DNA of 64,000 nt from Synergistaceae bacterium (GTDB taxonomy: Bacteria; Synergistota; Synergistia; Synergistales; Aminobacteriaceae), in NCBI GenBank assembly GCA_018436725.1, contig JAHDKT010000070.1, positions 32,164 through 96,163 of the forward strand. Direction: 5' to 3'. The position numbers and the translations under genes are program-made. Positions within the stretch are counted from its first letter, which is position 1. Each line of letters starts with the position of its first letter. The notes under the pieces were generated by a model, which saw only the letters and a program-made list of their open reading frames with translations, did not search any database and was not told the DNA's origin. Of the stretch, positions 59,398-64,000 are shown in pieces.

Positions 59398-59426
59398 ATA
59401 GTACCATAGTCGCTCATCCCTGTCCA
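59398..59426 (-). promoter_or_regulatory. sigma-70 promoter of codA
   Basis: On the minus strand TGGACA (59421-59426), a 17-bp spacer and TACTAT (59398-59403). The start lies about 40 bases before the codA ATG and inside the palindrome at 59378-59393. Confidence 0.65.
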
Positions 59427-59526
59427 CAGCCGACAGAAAGAGTGAAAATTCACGTCACCCGTCGCCATTGACAGAAGCCCCTCCCGTTGATTGAATGATT
59501 GGAAATCATAGAGAGTACAGAACTTC

Positions 59527-59535
59527 TGATACAAT
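59527..59535 (+). promoter_or_regulatory. extended -10 promoter of the BMP transporter operon
   Basis: TG (59527-59528), one base, then TACAAT (59530-59535). The surrounding 13-mer CTTCTGATACAAT is identical to that of the hemerythrin promoter. The leader would be about 145 bases long. Confidence 0.5.
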
Positions 59536-59559
59536 GGGAATTGGCGCGATTGTGAAAAT

Positions 59560-59606
59560 CCGCGAAAATCAGGGAGGTGAAGGGAGAAAGCGCTTTTTTT
59601 TCGCGG
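59560..59606 (+). other. potential structured leader of the BMP transporter operon
   Basis: CCGCGAAAA (59560-59568) pairs perfectly with TTTTCGCGG (59598-59606). The 29-base loop holds a ribosome-site-like GGGAGGTG and the self-complementary AAAGCGCTTT followed by a T-run. It does not match the consensus of any purine riboswitch I can recall. With the other sites in the 337-bp gap 59351-59687, this is all I see there. Confidence 0.35.
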
Positions 59607-59687
59607 AACGCGGTGAAATCGGGCTCTTTGAAGCGGCGTCCGGCCCCCGCCGGTTCGCCGGATACTTTGAACGGGAGGTGCATGTGT

Positions 59688-60680
59688 GTGAAGAAATTTG
59701 TTGCTCTGTTCGCTCTCTGCCTGCTGGTTCTCTTCGCCGGGGCGGCGGCGGCCGATGTGAAGGACTACAAGGACTTCAAGCTGGCTGCCGTCTTCCAGAC
59801 GGCGATCGAAGAGCCGTGGGACGGCGCGATCCATCAGGCGTGTCTGAAGGTGCAGAAAGAGACCGGCATCGTCTACGAATTCGCGGAGAAGGTCGGCGCG
59901 GCGGACTTCGAGCGCGTACTCCGCGAGTACGCGGAGAGAGGTTTCGACCTGATCGTCGGCGACGCCTTCCTCGCGGGAGAAGAGCCGTCGCGGCGCGTGG
60001 CGAAGGAGTACCCCGAAGTCGCGTTCGCCTTCGGCTCGGAGTTCACCTTCCAGGAGCCGAACTACTCGGTCTTCGACAACTGGATCCACGAGCCCTCCTA
60101 CCTGTGCGGCATCATCGCCGGACGAATGACGAAGAGCAACACCCTCGGCATCGTCGCCGCAATCCCCATAGCGGAAGTCAACCGGCTGGTCAACGCATTC
60201 AAAGAGGGCGCGCTCTCCGTGAACCCGGCCGTCAAGGTGAAGGTCGCCTACATCGGAAGCTGGTTCGATCCTCCGAAGGCGAAGGAGGCCGCCCTGGCCC
60301 AGATCGAGTCGGGCGTCGACCTCATCTTCGCGGAGCGCTTCGGCGTCTTCGAGGCGGCGAAGGAGCACAAGATCCTCGCCTTCGGCAACATGCTCGACCA
60401 GCACGACCTGGCCCCCGAAGTGGTCGTCACCGGCCCGGTGTGGGACATGTACCCGACGGTGCTTCACTCGGTCGACGCGGTACGCAAAGGCGAATGGAAG
60501 GCCGAAGACCTTCGCGAGTGGTCGATGATGGCCAAGGGCGGCGCGTTCCTCGCTCCCTTCCACGAGTTCGAGCAGAAGCTTCCCGCCGAGCTGCTCAAGG
60601 AAGTCCGCGACCTCGAGGCGAAGATCCTCGCCGGCGAGTTCACCGTCCCGGTCGTCGAGACGGAACTGAAGACGGACTGA
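59688..60680 (+). CDS. BMP-family ABC transporter substrate-binding protein
   Basis: A 330-residue periplasmic binding protein of the BMP/PnrA/Med group, whose members bind nucleosides or related ligands. The GTG at 59688 lies nine bases after GGGAGG and opens a signal peptide (KKFVALFALCLLVLFAGAAAA); the ATG two codons upstream is too close to the ribosome site. No lipobox Cys is at the cleavage position. Family segments include FQTAIEEPWDGAIHQA, FDLIVGDAF and the YLCGIIAGRMTKSN helix. Divergence from codA supports cytosine, a nucleoside or a similar base as ligand. Confidence 0.9.
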   Translation: MKKFVALFALCLLVLFAGAAAADVKDYKDFKLAAVFQTAIEEPWDGAIHQACLKVQKETGIVYEFAEKVGAADFERVLREYAERGFDLIVGDAFLAGEEPSRRVAKEYPEVAFAFGSEFTFQEPNYSVFDNWIHEPSYLCGIIAGRMTKSNTLGIVAAIPIAEVNRLVNAFKEGALSVNPAVKVKVAYIGSWFDPPKAKEAALAQIESGVDLIFAERFGVFEAAKEHKILAFGNMLDQHDLAPEVVVTGPVWDMYPTVLHSVDAVRKGEWKAEDLREWSMMAKGGAFLAPFHEFEQKLPAELLKEVRDLEAKILAGEFTVPVVETELKTD

Positions 60681-60689
60681 TGTTTTTTC

Positions 60690-60721
60690 GGGGAACGGGG
60701 GCATCTCTCCGTTCCCCTTTT
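60690..60721 (+). terminator. terminator-like hairpin between binding-protein and ATPase genes
   Basis: GGGGAACGG (60690-60698) pairs perfectly with CCGTTCCCC (60709-60717), followed by TTTT. It starts 10 bp after the binding-protein stop. It should act as a partial terminator that lowers expression of the downstream ATPase and permease genes. Confidence 0.7.
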
Positions 60722-60756
60722 CCAACCGGAACACCCTAAAGGGGGAATAACCGCCG

Positions 60757-62295
60757 ATGAACCGGCCCGACATAACGCATACCGAAGAGCGCGCTCCCGT
60801 CGTCGAAATGCGCTCGATCCGGAAGACCTTTCTCGACGTCGTCGCGAACAGGGACGTGGACTTCGCCCTGTACGAGGGCGAGATCTGCGCCCTCCTCGGC
60901 GAAAACGGCGCTGGAAAGACGACGCTCATGAACATCCTCTTCGGATACTACGCCGCCGACGGCGGCGAGATCCGCATCGGAGGGGAGAAGGTCTCCCTCT
61001 CCTCCCCCCGCGACGCCATCGCCCGGCGAGTCGGCATGGTGCACCAGCACTTCACGCTCGTCCCGTCGCAGACCGTGCTCGAAAACACCGTGGTCGGGAG
61101 CGGCGGCGGCTTCTTCCTCGACATGGGAAAGGCCCGCCGGAAGCTGCTCGAACTGCAGAACCGCTTCGGCCTGCACGTCGACCCGGACGCGCCGGTGTGG
61201 ACGCTCCCCATCGGCGGCCAGCAGAAGGTGGAGATTCTGAAGGCGCTCTACCGGAACGCGCGCATCCTCATCCTCGACGAACCGACGGCCGTGCTCGCGC
61301 CCCTTGAGACGAAGGAACTCTTCGCCACGCTGCGCGCGTTGGCGGCGGAGGGGTGCTCCGTCGTCTTCATCTCGCACAAGCTCTACGAGGTCATGGAGAT
61401 CGCCGACAGGGTTGTCGTCCTCTCGAAAGGGAGCGTGGTCGCCGAACGGGCGACGCGCGACACGAACGAGCGCGAACTGGCGAACCTGATGGTGGGGCGC
61501 GAACTCGAGGAGCGCCGCCACGCGGGCTCGAAGAATCTCGGCGACCCGGCGCTCGAAATCCGTTCCCTCTCGATAAAAAACGACAAGGGGCTGGAGGCGG
61601 TCAAGGAACTCTCCCTAGCAATCCGTTCCGGAGAGATCCTCGGGATGGCCGGGGTCTCGGGCAACGGCCAGCGCGAACTGGCGGAAGCCCTCTTCGGTCT
61701 TCGAGTCCCCGACGGCGGAGACGTGCTTCTCGGCGGGGAGCCGCTTCCTCCCGGAAGACCGAAGGCCTCCGTAGACCGGAAGATGGCCCGCATCCCGGAG
61801 GACCGGATGACCACGGGGCTGCTGCTCGAACTCACAGTGGAGGAGAACCTCGTCCTCGAAAACCACGCCTCCTTCCGCTCGCTCGGCATGCTCGACCACG
61901 CGGCGATCGGCAGGCACGCGGACGGACTGATCGACGAGTTCGGCATCAAGACCGACGGACGGCGCGCCGTCGCCCGGACGCTCTCCGGGGGCAACCTGCA
62001 GAAGATCATCCTCGCCCGCGAACTTTCGGCCTCTCCGCGCGCCGTCGTCGCGGCCCAGCCGACGCGCGGGCTCGACGTCGGCGCCATCGAGTACGTCCAC
62101 AAGCGGATTCTTGAAGCCCGCGGGAGCGGCGCGGCCATCCTCCTGATCTCGGAGGACCTTGACGAAATCTTCCTGCTCGCCGACCGGATCGCCGTGATGT
62201 ACGAAGGGCGTATCATGGGCGTCGCGGAGCGGGATGAAGCGAGCAGAGAGCAGGTCGGTCTCTGGATGAGCGGGGTGAGCGAACCGTGCGCATGA
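60757..62295 (+). CDS. nucleoside-type ABC transporter ATPase with two nucleotide-binding domains
   Basis: A 512-residue fused double ATPase like those of BMP/nucleoside importers (NupA/YufO) and sugar importers (RbsA). The first domain has Walker A G48-ENGAGKTT, signature LPIGGQQKVEI and Walker B ILILDEP. The second has a degenerate Walker A (GVSGNGQREL, no Lys), a good signature LSGGNLQKIILAREL and Walker B with Gln in place of Glu (VVAAQPT). One of the two ATP sites is therefore probably inactive, which is normal for this family. The start follows AAAGGGGG. Confidence 0.93.
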   Translation: MNRPDITHTEERAPVVEMRSIRKTFLDVVANRDVDFALYEGEICALLGENGAGKTTLMNILFGYYAADGGEIRIGGEKVSLSSPRDAIARRVGMVHQHFTLVPSQTVLENTVVGSGGGFFLDMGKARRKLLELQNRFGLHVDPDAPVWTLPIGGQQKVEILKALYRNARILILDEPTAVLAPLETKELFATLRALAAEGCSVVFISHKLYEVMEIADRVVVLSKGSVVAERATRDTNERELANLMVGRELEERRHAGSKNLGDPALEIRSLSIKNDKGLEAVKELSLAIRSGEILGMAGVSGNGQRELAEALFGLRVPDGGDVLLGGEPLPPGRPKASVDRKMARIPEDRMTTGLLLELTVEENLVLENHASFRSLGMLDHAAIGRHADGLIDEFGIKTDGRRAVARTLSGGNLQKIILARELSASPRAVVAAQPTRGLDVGAIEYVHKRILEARGSGAAILLISEDLDEIFLLADRIAVMYEGRIMGVAERDEASREQVGLWMSGVSEPCA

Positions 62296-63344
62296 TCGTG
62301 TCGAAGCGGGCGCCTCTGCCCGGATGGATACAGCTTCTCGTGCCGGTGGGGGCCGTCCTGGCGACGTTGCTTCTCTCGGCGATCCCCATCCTGATCGCGG
62401 GAGGGGACCTCTGGCTCTCGTACGTCTCCCTCTTCCGGGGAGCGCTGGGGACGCGCTACAACTTCCTGGAGACCTGCGTGAAGGCGGCGCCGCTGACCTT
62501 CACCGGGCTCGCCGTGGCCTTCGCCTTCCGGGCGAAATTCTGGAACATCGGCGCCGAGGGACAGCTCCTCGCCGGAGCCATCGCCGCCGCCTGGGTGGGC
62601 ATCTACGCGCCCCCCCTTCCGAAAGCGGTCGTCCTGCTGCTCGTCTGCGCCGCCGGGTTCCTGGCCGGAGGGGCGTGGGCGACGATCCCCGCTCTGCTGA
62701 AGACGAAGTACCGAGTGGACGACGTGGTCACCACGCTGCTGCTGAACTACGTCATGTGGCACCTGATGGGGTATCTGCTCTTCGGTCCGCTGCAGATGCC
62801 GGGGTCGAGCTGGCCCCGCTCCCCCGCCGTGGCGGAGATCGCGCGCTTCCCCGTGCTGCTGATCCGCTCGCGCTTTCACCTGGGCATCGTCCTCGCCCTT
62901 GTCGCCGTGCTCGTCGTCTGGTTCGTCAACAGCAAGACGGTCTTCGGCTACCAGTCGCGCGCCGTCGGGGTGAACCCGAGGGCGGCGGCCTTCGGCGGCA
63001 TCGACGTGAACGCCGTCGTCATGAAAACCGCGCTCCTCTCCGGAGGGCTCGCGGGGCTCGCGGGCGTGGGCGAGGTGGTCGCAATCCACTTCCACCTGCT
63101 GATGGACATCTCCCCCGGTTTCGGCTACTCCGGCATCGTCATCGCGATGCTCGGGAGGCTGCACCCGGTCGGAACGGTGCTCTCCGCGTTCTTCTTCAGC
63201 GTGATCATCGTGGGGGCGCAGTCGATGAGCCGTCTGACCGGCGTCCCGACCTACATCGCGGAGGTGATCCAGGGGATGGCGCTCATCGTCATGCTCATCG
63301 CCCTGCTGCTGACCGAATACCGCGTAAAGGCGGTGAGAGACTGA
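62286..63344 (+). CDS. nucleoside-type ABC transporter permease 1
   Basis: A 352-residue inner-membrane permease of the BPD_transp_2 group with about ten hydrophobic segments. RAKFWNIGAEGQLLAGAIAA is the family segment that contacts the ATPase, and KTKYRVDDVVTTLLLNYVM is the typical central part. The GTG at 62286 lies six bases after GGGGTGAG; the ATG at 62292 gives a four-base overlap with the ATPase stop and is equally plausible. It forms a heterodimer with the next permease. Confidence 0.93.
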   Translation: MRMIVSKRAPLPGWIQLLVPVGAVLATLLLSAIPILIAGGDLWLSYVSLFRGALGTRYNFLETCVKAAPLTFTGLAVAFAFRAKFWNIGAEGQLLAGAIAAAWVGIYAPPLPKAVVLLLVCAAGFLAGGAWATIPALLKTKYRVDDVVTTLLLNYVMWHLMGYLLFGPLQMPGSSWPRSPAVAEIARFPVLLIRSRFHLGIVLALVAVLVVWFVNSKTVFGYQSRAVGVNPRAAAFGGIDVNAVVMKTALLSGGLAGLAGVGEVVAIHFHLLMDISPGFGYSGIVIAMLGRLHPVGTVLSAFFFSVIIVGAQSMSRLTGVPTYIAEVIQGMALIVMLIALLLTEYRVKAVRD

Positions 63345-64000
63345 TGGAACAGATAATGACCACCGCTTTTATCACGGGACTTCTGGCGGCCATGATGCGC
63401 ATGGCGACGCCCATCATCTTCGGCACGCTTGGGGAGATCCTCTGCGAGCGCGCCGGGGTGCTCAACCTCGGTATCGAGGGAATCATGCTGATGGGCGCCA
63501 TGACCGGCTTTCTCACCACGCTGACCACGGGTTCGCTCTGGCTCGGCGTGGCGGCGGCGGCGCTCGTCGGAGTGCTGCTCTCCCTCTTCATGGCCTTCCT
63601 CGCCGTCTACCTGGGGCTCTCGCAGCACGTCTCGGGGCTGGGGATCACGCTCTTCTCGACCGGGCTCGCCATGTTCATCTACCGGCTCGCGGTCGGCTCT
63701 CCGGTGAACCCTCCCACGGTGCGCCCCTTCACGCAGACGGCGATTCCGTTCCTCTCGGAACTCCCGGTCGTCGGCCCCGCGTTTTTCAACCAATACGTGC
63801 TGGTCTATATCGCGCTGCTCCTGGTGCCGCTGGTCTGGATTCTGCTCTACCGCACCTCGTGGGGTCTCGCCATCCGCACCGTCGGGGAGAACCCCTTCGC
63901 CGCGGACACGGTGGGCATCGACGTCAACCTGACGCGGACGCTCTGCCTCGCGGCGGGCGGCGCGCTCATGGGCGTCGGCGGCGCGTTCCTGACCCTGGCC
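63344..64000 (+). CDS. nucleoside-type ABC transporter permease 2, 3' part missing
   Basis: The first 219 codons of the second permease; the gene runs past the right window edge. Its ATG shares one base with the previous stop (TGATG). The segment IIFGTLGEILCERAGVLNLG is the hallmark of this permease type (the ERAGVxNLGxEG motif), and LAIRTVGENPFAADTVG is the usual later loop. Family members are about 300 residues, so roughly 80 residues lie outside. Confidence 0.94.
   Translation, partial: MEQIMTTAFITGLLAAMMRMATPIIFGTLGEILCERAGVLNLGIEGIMLMGAMTGFLTTLTTGSLWLGVAAAALVGVLLSLFMAFLAVYLGLSQHVSGLGITLFSTGLAMFIYRLAVGSPVNPPTVRPFTQTAIPFLSELPVVGPAFFNQYVLVYIALLLVPLVWILLYRTSWGLAIRTVGENPFAADTVGIDVNLTRTLCLAAGGALMGVGGAFLTLA

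Noticed and set aside
59536..59687. Purine riboswitch before the BMP transporter gene
   Set aside because: I could not find the conserved three-way-junction bases of purine aptamers. Only a generic stem is visible.
1..64000. tRNA, rRNA, CRISPR arrays, insertion sequences and prophage genes
   Set aside because: Intergenic gaps are short. I saw no cloverleaf, regularly spaced repeat, transposase, integrase or phage structural gene by reading; tRNAscan or a CRISPR finder could confirm this.

Overview
The window reads as chromosomal DNA from a GC-rich, Gram-negative-type anaerobe that lives on organic acids, amino acids and peptides. The evidence is a pyrophosphate-type phosphofructokinase, two TRAP carboxylate transporters, a dipeptide ABC transporter next to an M20 hydrolase, a nickel-pincer-type LarA protein, a CheC/CheD pair and several periplasmic-sensor kinases and cyclases. 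This gene mix would suit the Synergistota. That placement is an inference from gene content, as there is no rRNA in the window. I saw no rRNA, tRNA, CRISPR array, insertion sequence or prophage.

Layout. 1-2.3 kb: the 3' part of ptsI (cut by the window edge), then a DUF6922/AbiEii nucleotidyltransferase pair. 2.4-13.2 kb, minus strand: a secreted beta-lactamase-fold protein, two diguanylate cyclases and a hybrid histidine kinase. The kinase and one cyclase are translationally coupled, and all three signalling proteins share an unnamed periplasmic sensor plus a CHASE domain. 13.3-16.4 kb: a phosphoesterase, pfp and ddl. 16.5-23.3 kb, minus: one operon of seven genes (nitrilase-type amidase, M20 hydrolase, 2-hydroxyacid dehydrogenase, TRAP dctP-dctQ-dctM, GntR) running from a consensus promoter at 23.4 kb to a clear terminator at 16.5 kb. 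23.8-32.6 kb, plus, divergent: a second TRAP system (dctM-dctP-dctQ order), LarA-like racemase, GntR, an enolase paralogue with an altered active site, glycerate 2-kinase and a second 2-hydroxyacid dehydrogenase. 32.7-34.3 kb: hemerythrin-cheC-cheD. 34.3-36.9 kb: MATE exporter and secreted alpha/beta hydrolase. 37-45 kb, minus: proC, M20 amidohydrolase and dppABCDF-type transporter. 45.1-53.4 kb, minus: a second hybrid kinase, murB and a YhaN/YhaO-type SMC-like ATPase plus nuclease pair. 53.7-57.0 kb, plus: KAS III-like synthase, iron alcohol dehydrogenase and HD-GYP protein. 57.1-59.4 kb, minus: STAS, MOSC and cytosine deaminase. 59.7-64 kb, plus: a BMP/nucleoside-type ABC transporter, divergent from the deaminase and cut by the right edge.

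How the genes work together. The two divergent TRAP operons each carry their own GntR regulator and a set of hydroxyacid or amide enzymes, so each looks like an uptake-plus-catabolism cassette for a carboxylate. The deaminase and BMP transporter form a divergent nucleobase salvage pair, with a PurR/LacI-like palindrome over the predicted deaminase start site. Signal transduction centres on cyclic di-GMP: two GGDEF proteins with RxxD inhibitory sites, one HD-GYP protein and two multistep phosphorelay kinases.

The observations I find most interesting are: (1) the enolase paralogue that keeps its metal ligands but has lost both active-site histidine positions, inside a LarA/glycerate kinase cluster; (2) the common extracytoplasmic sensor reused in four signalling proteins; (3) a GC-rich hairpin directly after the solute-binding-protein gene in all four transporter operons; (4) hemerythrin coupled to CheC and CheD; (5) the palindromes over the codA and KAS III promoters.
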